A DNA stretch of 53,577 bases, taken from assembly GCA_039819065.1 (NCBI GenBank), contig JBCBSS010000039.1, forward strand, positions 1-53,577, in the 5' to 3' direction. Of the stretch, positions 34,496-43,729 are shown in pieces. Every line of letters begins with the position of its first letter. Within the stretch, counting starts at the first letter, position 1. The position numbers were made by a program, and so were the translations under genes. The notes beneath the pieces are model-generated. The model searched no databases, had not been told where the DNA came from, and worked only from the letters and a program-made list of their open reading frames with translations. Source of the DNA: JBCBSS01 sp039819065 (lineage in GTDB: Bacteria; Bacteroidota; Bacteroidia; Cytophagales; Cyclobacteriaceae).

Positions 34496-35083
34496 ATGAA
34501 GGCAAAAACCCGAGTTGCAGTATTCGCTTCAGGCAACGGTACAAATGCCGAGGAGATATTCAAATACTTCAAAAGCCATGACACTATAGAAGTGGGTTTG
34601 TTATTGAGCAATAAAGCGGATGCCTACGTTTTGGAGAGAGCCAAAAAGGCTGGTATTTCCAAGCATGTTTTTAACAGGGTCGATTTTAAAGACCCGGATG
34701 GCGTTTTGAATCTATTGCAAGAAAATCAAATCGATTTTATTGTACTGGCAGGTTTTTTATGGTTAATGCCTCCGCATATTGTAGAAGCGTATCCCGACCG
34801 GATCATTAACATTCATCCGGCGTTATTGCCAAAACATGGGGGGAAAGGCATGTACGGAACGGCTGTACATCAAGCGGTTAAGTCAGCCGGAGACAAAGAG
34901 ACTGGTATCACTATTCATTTTGTGAATGAAAGGTACGATGAAGGCGCTATTATCTTCCAAGCTAAGTGTAACGTAGAGCCACAGGACGACCCGAATGGAA
35001 TAGCGCAAAAGGTGCATCAACTTGAATATCGCCACTATCCGCAGGTCATCGAAGCTACCATTAGAAAAACCAATCAAAATTGA
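34496..35083 (+). CDS. purN: Phosphoribosylglycinamide formyltransferase
   Basis: This 195-residue enzyme transfers a formyl group from 10-formyltetrahydrofolate to GAR in de novo purine synthesis. It has VAVFASGNGTNAEEI at the N-terminus, the catalytic segment NIHPALLPKHGGKGMYG (Asn-His pair) and the catalytic-Asp region HFVNERYDEGAII. It lies 31 bp before purH in the same direction. Confidence 0.97.
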   Translation: MKAKTRVAVFASGNGTNAEEIFKYFKSHDTIEVGLLLSNKADAYVLERAKKAGISKHVFNRVDFKDPDGVLNLLQENQIDFIVLAGFLWLMPPHIVEAYPDRIINIHPALLPKHGGKGMYGTAVHQAVKSAGDKETGITIHFVNERYDEGAIIFQAKCNVEPQDDPNGIAQKVHQLEYRHYPQVIEATIRKTNQN

Positions 35084-35114
35084 TAGTTTTGTGCCTTGTT
35101 TTTAAAACCGACTC

Positions 35115-36653
35115 ATGTCATTGAAAAAAATCAACTCAGCGCTGATCTCAGTTTATTACAAGGATAACTTAGACAGCATCGTAAAACTCCTCGCTGCTCA
35201 CAATGTTCAAATTTTCTCAACCGGTGGTACCCAAAAGTTCATTGAAGAACAAGGGATTGATGTGACCGCGGTTGAAGACCTTACTAGCTACCCATCCATT
35301 TTTGGTGGGAGAGTAAAAACGCTTCACCCAAAAGTATTCGGAGGAATCCTTCATAGAAGGGAGCTTGACAACGATATCGCAGAGGCTGAGCAATTTGAGA
35401 TACCAAATATAGACTTGGTTATTGTAGACTTATATCCATTTGAGGAAACGGTGGCATCAGGTGCCGCAGAGCAAGATATTATCGAAAAAATAGACATCGG
35501 TGGTATTTCATTGATCAGGGCAGCAGCCAAGAATTTCAAGGACGTGCTAATCGTATCATCAAGAGAGCAGTACGAAGAGGTTTATTCTCTTCTGGATGCT
35601 AAGCAATGTCAAACTGAACTCTCTGATAGGAAGCGTTTCGCAGCTAAGGCCTTCGATATGAGTTCTCACTACGATACTGCCATTTTCAATTACTTCAATG
35701 ACACATTAGAAGAGTCGGATAAGATTCCTGGCTTCAAGCAAAGTGAAAGAACGTCCAAAGTACTTCGTTACGGAGAGAATCCTCACCAGAAAGGAGTATT
35801 CTATGGAAACATGGAAGACATGTTCGATCAACTGCATGGGAAAGAACTCTCTTACAATAACCTGGTAGATGTAGATGCAGCCGTTAATCTCATTGAAGAA
35901 TTTGAAGGTGAGACTGCCTTCGCTATTCTCAAACATACTAACGCCTGTGGTGCAGCGACCGGTGCGACGACAAAAGAGGCCTATGTAAAGGCTTTCGAAG
36001 CTGATACCGTTTCAGCCTTTGGTGGTGTTTTAGTATCTAATAAGGAAATCGATCTTGATACCGCAGAGGAGATCAACAAGATATTTTTTGAGGTATTGAT
36101 CGCCCCTTCTTTCTCAGAAGAGGCGCTTAACATCTTGACTTCTAAGAAGAATAGAATTCTGTTGGTACAGAAGAAAAACTTAGAGGGCAGGAAGCAGTTC
36201 AAAAGTCTTATTAATGGTGTGATCGAACAGGATCGGGATATTAAAATCGAGAACAAGGAAGACCTAAAAGTAGTTACTAAAAGAGCTACTACTGACTCTG
36301 AGAATAATGCTTTGATCTTTGCTAACAAATTGGTGAAACATACGAAATCCAATACTATTGTTCTGGCAGTTGATGGTCAATTGCTGGCGAGTGGTGTTGG
36401 CCAAACTTCAAGGGTAGATGCGTTAAAGCAGGCTATTGAAAAAGCCAAGAACTTTGGGTTTAACCTTACAGGGTCAGTGATGGCGTCAGATGCATTTTTT
36501 CCATTCCCTGATTGCGTAGAAATCGCTAATAGTGAGGGGATTAAGGCCGTAATTCAACCCGGTGGATCAATAAAGGATCAGGAATCCATCGATTTTTGTG
36601 ATAAAAACGACATGGCAATGGTCTTTACCGGAACGCGTCATTTTAAACATTGA
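35115..36653 (+). CDS. purH: Bifunctional AICAR formyltransferase / IMP cyclohydrolase
   Basis: This 512-residue protein catalyses the last two steps to IMP. The N-terminal IMP cyclohydrolase (MGS-like) domain has FSTGGT and GGRVKTLHPKVFGGIL. The C-terminal AICAR transformylase domain has LRYGENPHQ, ILKHTNACGAA and DAFFPFPDCVE. The usual C-terminus TGTRHFKH is present. Its position after purN makes a purine pair. Confidence 0.97.
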   Translation: MSLKKINSALISVYYKDNLDSIVKLLAAHNVQIFSTGGTQKFIEEQGIDVTAVEDLTSYPSIFGGRVKTLHPKVFGGILHRRELDNDIAEAEQFEIPNIDLVIVDLYPFEETVASGAAEQDIIEKIDIGGISLIRAAAKNFKDVLIVSSREQYEEVYSLLDAKQCQTELSDRKRFAAKAFDMSSHYDTAIFNYFNDTLEESDKIPGFKQSERTSKVLRYGENPHQKGVFYGNMEDMFDQLHGKELSYNNLVDVDAAVNLIEEFEGETAFAILKHTNACGAATGATTKEAYVKAFEADTVSAFGGVLVSNKEIDLDTAEEINKIFFEVLIAPSFSEEALNILTSKKNRILLVQKKNLEGRKQFKSLINGVIEQDRDIKIENKEDLKVVTKRATTDSENNALIFANKLVKHTKSNTIVLAVDGQLLASGVGQTSRVDALKQAIEKAKNFGFNLTGSVMASDAFFPFPDCVEIANSEGIKAVIQPGGSIKDQESIDFCDKNDMAMVFTGTRHFKH

Positions 36654-36735
36654 AAAAACTTTAATACCTTAAAATATTATAGATAACAAATTTGTAAATT
36701 TCCACTCGGAGATACTTAGCCATTATAATTAGCGC

Positions 36736-37761
36736 ATGGGATTATTTGATTTTTTCTCAAGTGATATAGCTATCGACTTGGGCACGGCAAATACTTTGAT
36801 CATACATAAAGACAAGATTGTAGTAGACGAACCCTCCATCATTGCCATAGATAAGAATAACAACAAGGTGCTGGCCATCGGTAGGCAGGCCATGCAGATG
36901 CACGAAAAAACCCATGAGAACATAAAGACAATTCGACCTCTTAAGGATGGTGTGATTGCTGACTTCCACGCTGCTGAGCACATGATAAGAGGAATGATCA
37001 AGATGATCGATACCGGTAGCCGCTTTTTACCATCTTCTCACCGCATGGTGATCTGTATTCCTTCAGGGATTACAGAAGTTGAAAAAAGAGCAGTAAGAGA
37101 CTCGGCTGAACACGCTGGTGCCAAGGAAGTATATATGATACATGAGCCAATCGCTGCGGCCGTTGGCATTGGGGTAGATATTGAGCAGCCTGTAGGGTCA
37201 ATGATTGTAGATATCGGTGGTGGTACAACGGAAATTGCCGTAATAGCCCTATCTGGTATTGTATGTGATCAATCCATCAGGGTAGCCGGTGATACATTCA
37301 ATAGAGACATTCTCGATTATATGCGCCGACAGCATAACCTGCTTATCGGTGAGCGTTCAGCAGAAAAAGTTAAGATCGAGGTAGGTTCAGCATTGACAGA
37401 GCTCGACGATGGTCCTGAGGATTACGAAATTAGGGGCCGCGATTTGATGACTGGTATTCCAAAAGTGATCAAGATATCTTATTCTGAAATCGCCTTTGCT
37501 TTAGACAAATCTGTATCCAAGATCGAAGAGGCGGTTCTGAAAGCCTTAGAAATCTCTCCTCCAGAATTGTCGGCTGATATTTATGACAATGGTATCCATT
37601 TGACTGGAGGTGGTGCATTGCTGAGAGGGCTGGACAAAAGACTGGCACTTAAGACCAAACTTCCCATCCACGTTGCAGAGGACCCTTTAAGGGCTGTTGT
37701 AAGGGGTACAGGAATCGCACTTAAAAAAATAGCAGGCTATAAGGCAGTACTGATGACTTAG
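36736..37761 (+). CDS. mreB: Rod shape-determining actin homologue MreB
   Basis: This 341-residue actin-fold ATPase forms filaments under the inner membrane and guides lateral wall synthesis. It has the phosphate-1 loop DLGTANTLI, the phosphate-2 motif VDIGGGTTEIAVI and the adenosine motif LTGGGALLRGLD. It is the first gene of mreB-mreC-mreD-mrdA-rodA, all tightly spaced. An 82-bp AT-rich region before it should hold the promoter; CAAATTTG in it is one base off a TAnnTTTG box. Confidence 0.98.
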   Translation: MGLFDFFSSDIAIDLGTANTLIIHKDKIVVDEPSIIAIDKNNNKVLAIGRQAMQMHEKTHENIKTIRPLKDGVIADFHAAEHMIRGMIKMIDTGSRFLPSSHRMVICIPSGITEVEKRAVRDSAEHAGAKEVYMIHEPIAAAVGIGVDIEQPVGSMIVDIGGGTTEIAVIALSGIVCDQSIRVAGDTFNRDILDYMRRQHNLLIGERSAEKVKIEVGSALTELDDGPEDYEIRGRDLMTGIPKVIKISYSEIAFALDKSVSKIEEAVLKALEISPPELSADIYDNGIHLTGGGALLRGLDKRLALKTKLPIHVAEDPLRAVVRGTGIALKKIAGYKAVLMT

Positions 37762-37810
37762 CCTACCGTTAAGGTTGTCCTGATACATTAAGGAATACTG
37801 ATAGGCTTAC

Positions 37811-38653
37811 ATGCGGAGACTTCTTAATTTCATTTACAAAAACAGGACATTCATCCTGTTCGTCTTCCTGGAAATATTATGCGCTTTGTTGATTGTTCAA
37901 AACAACAGATACCAAAGCTCAGCTTTTTACAATTCCTCTAATTACTTCATTGGAAGTGTTTACAACTTTTCGGATAACGTTAAATCGTACTTTTCGCTAA
38001 GTGGGGTTAATGAGGACTTGGCCGAGGAGAATGCTCAATTGAGAAAGCTCCTTGAACAAAAGAACCAAAGCTTGTTCAATCTGGGGGTGCGGGAAAATAG
38101 AGACCCTGAGTTACTTCAACAATATGAGTACGTAGACGCCAAGGTGATCAACAATAGCACGCGCTGGTTTGATAATTATATTACGATAGACAAAGGTAAA
38201 AAACATGGCCTTGAGCCCGGGATGGGTGTAATCAATAGCAGCGGTATTGTCGGAAAGGTAAAGTCGGTCTCCCGAAACTATTCAGTTGTCAACTCAATGT
38301 TACACAGTAAAGTAATCGTATCTTCTAAAATCAAAAGAACCGGTGATCTTTGTTCAACGCAATGGAATGGCAAAGATCCTTACGAGGCCGATCTCTTTTA
38401 CGTACCTAAACATGTACAATTACAAATTGGAGATACAGTAATTACGTCAGGGCATAATGCCGTTTTTCCAGCTGAGATGATCATTGGTACAGTAAAGGAT
38501 ATCAATTCTGATGATGAAGACTTGTTTTACGAAGTTAGCATTAGATTAGCCAACGATTTTAATGCCCTCAGTTATGTCTACGTGGTAAAAAATCGTCTGA
38601 AAGTAGAAAAGGATTCTTTAGAGAATATATCTGGGGTCAATGAGCAGCAATAG
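37811..38653 (+). CDS. mreC: Rod shape-determining protein MreC
   Basis: This 280-residue bitopic protein has an N-terminal helix (about 12-30), a coiled coil (about 65-90) and the periplasmic beta-barrel MreC domain (VINSSGIVGKVKSVSRNYSV, GDTVITSGHNAVFPAEMIIG). It links MreB to the periplasmic synthases RodA and PBP2. Its stop overlaps mreD by 14 bp. Confidence 0.95.
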   Translation: MRRLLNFIYKNRTFILFVFLEILCALLIVQNNRYQSSAFYNSSNYFIGSVYNFSDNVKSYFSLSGVNEDLAEENAQLRKLLEQKNQSLFNLGVRENRDPELLQQYEYVDAKVINNSTRWFDNYITIDKGKKHGLEPGMGVINSSGIVGKVKSVSRNYSVVNSMLHSKVIVSSKIKRTGDLCSTQWNGKDPYEADLFYVPKHVQLQIGDTVITSGHNAVFPAEMIIGTVKDINSDDEDLFYEVSIRLANDFNALSYVYVVKNRLKVEKDSLENISGVNEQQ

Positions 38654-39161
38654 GATCATATCTCAAGTACTGGCCTTTTTCGCTTACGTACTGGTACAGG
38701 TTTTAGTGTTCGAAGACATCGGTTTTCTAGATCGCTCTTTTTGCTTTATCTATGTTTCCTTTTTGCTGTTAATCCCAATAGAAACCAGTGTTGTCATATT
38801 GTTATTGGCCGGTTTTGTAACAGGACTGTCGGTTGACTTGTTCTATAATAGTATAGGGATTCATGCTTCCGCTTCGGTACTTGTCATGTACCTTAGAACA
38901 ATCTGGCTCAATTCATTAACTCCTCAAGGCGGTTATGATCTTGGCATGACACCTACAATCAAAGTGATGGGCATTACTTGGTTCACTGTTTACAGCTTGC
39001 CACTTATCTTTATCCATCACTTGGTGCTGTTTTTTGTAGAGGTTGGTGGGATCAAAATGGTTGGTTTCACTTTGACGAAAGTTATTTTTAGTACGCTGTT
39101 CACTTTTATCATGGTAGTGATCACGCAATATATTTTCTATCAGAAAAAGCAACGCACATGA
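38640..39161 (+). CDS. mreD: Rod shape-determining membrane protein MreD
   Basis: This 173-residue membrane protein has five or six helices. Sequence conservation in the family is low; the size, the topology and its place between mreC and mrdA identify it. It overlaps mreC by 14 bp and mrdA by 4 bp, indicating coupled translation. Confidence 0.9.
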   Translation: MSSNRIISQVLAFFAYVLVQVLVFEDIGFLDRSFCFIYVSFLLLIPIETSVVILLLAGFVTGLSVDLFYNSIGIHASASVLVMYLRTIWLNSLTPQGGYDLGMTPTIKVMGITWFTVYSLPLIFIHHLVLFFVEVGGIKMVGFTLTKVIFSTLFTFIMVVITQYIFYQKKQRT

Positions 39162-40960
39162 ATGGCAGAAGGTTGATTATCCAAACCGCTATGATCCTGG
39201 TTGGGATTGTCTTTCTAGGGAAGCTATTTGCGATACAGGTAGCAGATTCTAAATATGCGTACAAAGCAGAACGGATTTCTCGAAGAAAGGTAATTGAGTA
39301 TCCCCACCGCGGGCTTATTTTCGATAGAAACAATCAGTTGTTGGTTCATAACAACCCGCAATATGATTTATTGGTTGTTCCCAGAAATGTTAGAAACTTA
39401 GATACAACGCGCTTCTGCTCCCTTTTCGAAATCACCCGGGAGGAGTTCAATAAGAAGATGAGATCTTTCCGATCTTATCCCTACCGGCCACATACTTTTC
39501 TTACCAAAATAAGCCACCAGCGCTTCGCTGAAATACAAGACTTTCTGGTCGACTTTGAAGGGTTTAGTGTTACCGCCAGAACGGTCCGGGCCTATCCTCA
39601 TCCGGTTATGGCTAACGCGTTTGGCTATATCAGTGAAATATCCCAAGAGCAACTTACAGCTGATAAGGCTTCGGAAAAGTACTATCAGCAAGGAGATCAC
39701 CTCGGACAGAGCGGAATAGAGAGATTCTATGAAGAAGAGTTGAGAGGAAAAAGGGGTGTGAGCTATAAGATCAAGAATGCCAAAGAGGTGGTAATCGGTG
39801 CTTATGAGAACGGTAAATATGATACGCTTGCGATACCAGGTCAAAACCTCATTTCTACCATAGATATAGATTTACAGCTATATGCGGAAAAACTGATGGC
39901 CGGCAAGGTAGGAAGTGTGGTAGCCATAGAGCCCTCGACCGGGGAAATACTATGTATGGTTTCCGCTCCCTCTTATGACCCTAATTTGCTCACTGGTAAA
40001 AATTACAGCGACAATTTCCTCGAGATCAGCAATGATACGCTGAAGCCCTTTTTTAATCGTCCTTTAATGGCCATGTATCCTCCGGGATCGATGTTCAAAA
40101 CTATTCAAGCGTTGATCGCTATGCAGGAAGGGGTGCTCAGGCCGAACGAGCAGATTTACTGCGATGGTACACTCATTGGCGATCATGCTCCCAATGGCTA
40201 TTATGATGTGAGAAAGGGCATTAAGTTATCATCAAACAATTACTTTTTCAAAGTATTTAAACGCATCATTCAGCAAGGAGAAGATCCAAGCCCATTCATT
40301 GACTCACGTTCTGGTTTACGAAAATGGAAGAATTATATAGATGCTTTCGGCCTTGGAAGAGCGCCTAATATAGACCTACCTTCTGCTAAAGCTGGTAACA
40401 TTCCCGGCGTAGCAGATTATGACAAGATCTACGGGGAAAATCGTTGGAAATTCTCAAATATCTATTCTTTAAGTATAGGACAGGGAGAAGTGTTAGTCAC
40501 TCCAATTCAAATGGCCAATTTAGGTGCCATTTTAGCTAATCGAGGTCATTACTACGATCCGCATATCATCAAGTCTATTGGTGAATCGGGAGAGGCGAAA
40601 CAGGCTTACCTCCAAAAACATGAAGTAGGCATAGATGCTGTACACTTCGAATCTGTTATTGATGGCATGGAGGAAGTGGTCCAGGCAGGGTCAGGGCTAC
40701 GTGCTAAAGTACCAAATATCGCTATCTGTGGAAAGACCAGTACGGTTGAAAACCCACACGGTTATGATCACTCAGGTTTTATGGCATTCGCTCCCAAGGA
40801 TAACCCACAAATTGCCATTGCAGTATATGTGGAGAATGCAGGCTGGGGTGGTCGAGCTGCTGCGTCTATTGCAGGTTTGATAATCGAAAAATACATTAAT
40901 GGCGAAGTTTCACGCAAGTGGATAGAGGACTTTGCAATCAAAGGAGAATTTATTTACTGA
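39158..40960 (+). CDS. mrdA: Penicillin-binding protein 2 (peptidoglycan transpeptidase)
   Basis: This 600-residue elongasome transpeptidase has one N-terminal membrane helix (about 6-27), a PBP dimerisation domain and a transpeptidase domain. The catalytic tetrad is Ser311-x-x-Lys314 (PPGSMFK), the SxN motif is near 359-361 (LSSNNYF), and the third motif is KTS (GKTSTVEN) in place of the commoner KTG. It cross-links new wall during lateral growth with RodA. The stop directly abuts the GTG of rodA. Confidence 0.97.
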   Translation: MNGRRLIIQTAMILVGIVFLGKLFAIQVADSKYAYKAERISRRKVIEYPHRGLIFDRNNQLLVHNNPQYDLLVVPRNVRNLDTTRFCSLFEITREEFNKKMRSFRSYPYRPHTFLTKISHQRFAEIQDFLVDFEGFSVTARTVRAYPHPVMANAFGYISEISQEQLTADKASEKYYQQGDHLGQSGIERFYEEELRGKRGVSYKIKNAKEVVIGAYENGKYDTLAIPGQNLISTIDIDLQLYAEKLMAGKVGSVVAIEPSTGEILCMVSAPSYDPNLLTGKNYSDNFLEISNDTLKPFFNRPLMAMYPPGSMFKTIQALIAMQEGVLRPNEQIYCDGTLIGDHAPNGYYDVRKGIKLSSNNYFFKVFKRIIQQGEDPSPFIDSRSGLRKWKNYIDAFGLGRAPNIDLPSAKAGNIPGVADYDKIYGENRWKFSNIYSLSIGQGEVLVTPIQMANLGAILANRGHYYDPHIIKSIGESGEAKQAYLQKHEVGIDAVHFESVIDGMEEVVQAGSGLRAKVPNIAICGKTSTVENPHGYDHSGFMAFAPKDNPQIAIAVYVENAGWGGRAAASIAGLIIEKYINGEVSRKWIEDFAIKGEFIY

Positions 40961-42238
40961 GTGAGAAGGCAAGAGAACATAGTAAATCAGATCGATTGGC
41001 TTACCATATTCTTATACTTAATATTGGTCTTGTGGGGATGGCTCAACATATACGCGGCCGTTCATGACGATACTAACAACAACAGTATTTTTGACCTCTC
41101 TATTAATTCAGGCCGTCAACTCATTTTTATAGGTGCCTCATTCATACCCATCATGGTCATCATGATCATAGATTTCAAGTTCTACGACACTTTCGCCTAT
41201 ATCTTTTACGGTGTTACCATTGTGATGCTCTTAGTTGTATTGGTGCTGGCAAGAGATGTTTCAGGTGCGCGGGCATGGATTGATATAGGAGCATTTAAGC
41301 TACAGCCTTCAGAGTTTGCCAAAGCTGCTACGGCATTGGCCGTCGCCAGGACCATTGCTAGCAGCACTTTTAAAATGGAAAAGCTCAAAAATCAAATGTT
41401 GCTATTTGCAATAATTGGCTTACCCACCGTGTTGATCATCCTACAAGACGATGTGGGTACGGCTATGGTTTATGCCATTTTTCTGGTAGTTTTTTATCGC
41501 GAAGGCATGTCGCCCATCTTACTGATAGCAGGTATAGTCGTAGCAACGCTTTTCGTATTGACACTTTTCATTGATAATCTATATCTCACTTTGACACTCG
41601 GAGGGCTGGCATTGTTGATTGCCTTATACTTCGCACTGGCAAAGAAAAAAATCAGAGTAGCTTTTATAGCAGTGGGTATTGGTGTTTCGATGGTTTTAGT
41701 AGTGCTAGGTACAGATTTCTTTATCAACGAAGTATTGCAACCGCACCAAAGATCCAGAATTAACACACTAGTTGATCCTGAAGCTGACGAGAAAGGTGCT
41801 GGGTATCACGTAAGCAATTCTAAAATAGCCATTGGTAGTGGTGGGTTTTCTGGCAAGGGTTTTCTGGCTGGCACACAAACAGCAGGTGGGTATGTACCCG
41901 AGCAAAGTACCGATTTCATATTTGCCACTATAGGTGAAGAATATGGCTGGCTGGGTAGCTTAATAATGATTGGTCTGTTTATTACTCTGTTACTTCGTAT
42001 TATCTTCATCGCCGAGCGACAAAAGTGGCGGTTTGCCCGGGTCTATGGATATTGCGTGGCTTGTATTCTATTCTTTCACTTCGGAGTCAATATTGGTATG
42101 ACCATTGGGCTATTCCCGGTCATTGGTATTCCTTTACCATTTTTTAGTTATGGAGGCTCATCACTATTAGGTTTTACGGCACTGCTTTTTATTCTGTTGA
42201 AGCTGGATGCGCATAGAAAACAAGTACTGATTAGATGA
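40961..42238 (+). CDS. rodA: Rod shape-determining SEDS glycosyltransferase RodA
   Basis: This 425-residue polytopic SEDS protein polymerises lipid II with PBP2. Signature segments are ARAWIDIGAFKLQPSEFAK, QDDVGTAMVY, PEQSTDFIFATIGEEYGWLG and the C-terminal GIPLPFFSYGGSSLL. The start is GTG, immediately after the mrdA stop. It ends 7 bp before the convergent uncharacterised gene. Confidence 0.97.
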   Translation: MRRQENIVNQIDWLTIFLYLILVLWGWLNIYAAVHDDTNNNSIFDLSINSGRQLIFIGASFIPIMVIMIIDFKFYDTFAYIFYGVTIVMLLVVLVLARDVSGARAWIDIGAFKLQPSEFAKAATALAVARTIASSTFKMEKLKNQMLLFAIIGLPTVLIILQDDVGTAMVYAIFLVVFYREGMSPILLIAGIVVATLFVLTLFIDNLYLTLTLGGLALLIALYFALAKKKIRVAFIAVGIGVSMVLVVLGTDFFINEVLQPHQRSRINTLVDPEADEKGAGYHVSNSKIAIGSGGFSGKGFLAGTQTAGGYVPEQSTDFIFATIGEEYGWLGSLIMIGLFITLLLRIIFIAERQKWRFARVYGYCVACILFFHFGVNIGMTIGLFPVIGIPLPFFSYGGSSLLGFTALLFILLKLDAHRKQVLIR

Positions 42239-42245
42239 TTGCTAC

Positions 42246-43292
42246 TTAGTCGTACCTCTTGTCAAGAATAGCCATAAACTCTTGGACTTCTTCTTTGTCT
42301 ATATCCCAACTACCAAAGTTCTCCTGAAGGTACATTTCAGCATCCTTTCGAGTGCCACAGTCATCCAGATGATGGATTATTTTCTCGAACTCCTCCTGAT
42401 TTCCATCGAATAACTCATTGATGAACATATATCGCTGATTGATGGAAATGTACTTCTTAATGCTCTCAATTTTCGAATTTTCATGAAGGTCTGCTAGGGT
42501 AGGTCGACTATCAGAGGCCAGTTTATCGTTTAGCGTTTCCTGATTTCCTATCAAAGGCTCTTGATTCAAAGTTTCAGAAGGTTCCGATGCTTCATATTGA
42601 GGCTCCTCCTGTACGACCGGTTGAGAGACAGGCTGAGGTTCGCTTCTTTTTTCAGGCATTGAATAGATCGAATCAAGATCTAACGTTAGAACCTCCGAGA
42701 ATTGTTGGTAGTAGCTTTCAATATCATCAGGAGTCTCTCCTATTTCACCAAATACTTCATTGAGGATGTTGTAAGCCTCATCATGTGATACTTGGTCTAG
42801 TTTATCACGCTCAAACCTTGTGATAAGAGCTTGTAGTAGGTGGTTATTCACCTTAACGTACTTGGAAATCTCTTTAAGGTTTTGGAGCGTTATCGCATCC
42901 ACTTCTTTGTTAGTGACTTCCTTGCAATAATAATCGTACGGCGAAAATACAATGAGCACACTATCGTAAACTCCTTTCACCAGTAATTGCTCGAAATCCA
43001 AACGGTTGACTGCAATGTGTTGAGAAAGGATATTCATATACTCCTTCAACGCCTTTTTGACCTCCTCATTATCATAATCAAAGTATGGGCTGTGCAGCTT
43101 TTTGGCCTCTTCTTTCCATTCTGAAAGCAGCTGTTTGATCACAAAAAGGTTAATCTGTTTGACAGGCGTAATGTTAAGAATCTGCTTGCCTTGTACCAGC
43201 GTATTTTCCAAAAAGAAATCATCCAGTATTTTAGAGGCAAATTCCTGACTATAACGCTTGATTGCTTGGTGATTCAAATGGCTTTCTTCCAT
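42246..43292 (-). CDS. Uncharacterised cytosolic protein with disordered linker
   Basis: I do not recognise this 348-residue protein. There is no signal or membrane segment. Residues about 1-215 are predicted mainly helical and charged. A Pro/Glu/Ser/Gln-rich linker (about 222-275, SEPQPVSQPVVQEEPQ) follows, then a compact helical C-terminal domain (about 280-348; YISINQRYMFINELFDGN, FEKIIHHLDDC, MYLQENFGSW). It looks like an interaction or scaffold protein. It converges with rodA at 7 bp and is divergent from the ferredoxin gene. Similar linker-plus-C-terminal-domain proteins are known to me only as hypothetical in Bacteroidota. Confidence 0.75.
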   Translation of the reverse strand: MEESHLNHQAIKRYSQEFASKILDDFFLENTLVQGKQILNITPVKQINLFVIKQLLSEWKEEAKKLHSPYFDYDNEEVKKALKEYMNILSQHIAVNRLDFEQLLVKGVYDSVLIVFSPYDYYCKEVTNKEVDAITLQNLKEISKYVKVNNHLLQALITRFERDKLDQVSHDEAYNILNEVFGEIGETPDDIESYYQQFSEVLTLDLDSIYSMPEKRSEPQPVSQPVVQEEPQYEASEPSETLNQEPLIGNQETLNDKLASDSRPTLADLHENSKIESIKKYISINQRYMFINELFDGNQEEFEKIIHHLDDCGTRKDAEMYLQENFGSWDIDKEEVQEFMAILDKRYD

Positions 43293-43344
43293 ATTGTTGT
43301 GGCGACTATTTGAGAAGCGCGGTGTTAAATTGTGTGTATTATAT

Positions 43345-43364
43345 GGTAACGAACGTACGCTACC
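43345..43364. repeat. Imperfect palindrome in the divergent region before the ferredoxin gene
   Basis: GGTAACG and CGCTACC flank a short centre to form a 20-bp palindrome matching at 16 of 20 positions. It lies between the divergent uncharacterised gene and the ferredoxin gene. A regulatory role is possible but unsupported beyond position. Confidence 0.25.
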
Positions 43365-43396
43365 TAAACAATGTTCTTATCGTAAAATTATTAATT

Positions 43397-43720
43397 ATGC
43401 CCAAAATTTTGGTGAAAAACCTATTTAATAAGGCATTAAGTTATTCGGATAATACCAAGTCTGTTCTTGGTATTCTACAGGAACACTATGTGGATTGGAT
43501 GCATGCCTGTGGGGGTAAAGGTCGGTGTACTACCTGCAAAATGAGAGTCCTGGAGGGGATGGAAAACTTATCACCAATGACCAACTTCGAAGAGGGCTTC
43601 TCAAAGCAAGGGCGGTTGAGTGAAAATGAGCGATTAACATGCCAAACCACTTGTTTAGGGGATGTAGTGATAGAAGTTCCAGAGTCTGGTAAAATGCCTC
43701 ATATTAAATATTCTGATTAA
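43397..43720 (+). CDS. [2Fe-2S] plant/adrenodoxin-type ferredoxin
   Basis: This 107-residue electron carrier has the cluster motif ACGGKGRCTTC followed by the distal cysteine in RLTCQTTC. The ATG at 43397 gives the usual start MPKILVKNLFNK; an upstream frame from 43262 has no similarity and overlaps the divergent gene. It is the first gene of a likely fdx-tdk-porZ-recO transcript (9 bp before tdk). Its partner reductase is not in the window. Confidence 0.92.
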   Translation: MPKILVKNLFNKALSYSDNTKSVLGILQEHYVDWMHACGGKGRCTTCKMRVLEGMENLSPMTNFEEGFSKQGRLSENERLTCQTTCLGDVVIEVPESGKMPHIKYSD

Positions 43721-43729
43721 CTTTACTCA

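Noticed and set aside
42246..43396. Longer ferredoxin frame starting at 43262
   Set aside because: The extra 45 residues overlap the divergent gene and show no ferredoxin similarity. ATG at 43397 fits the family.
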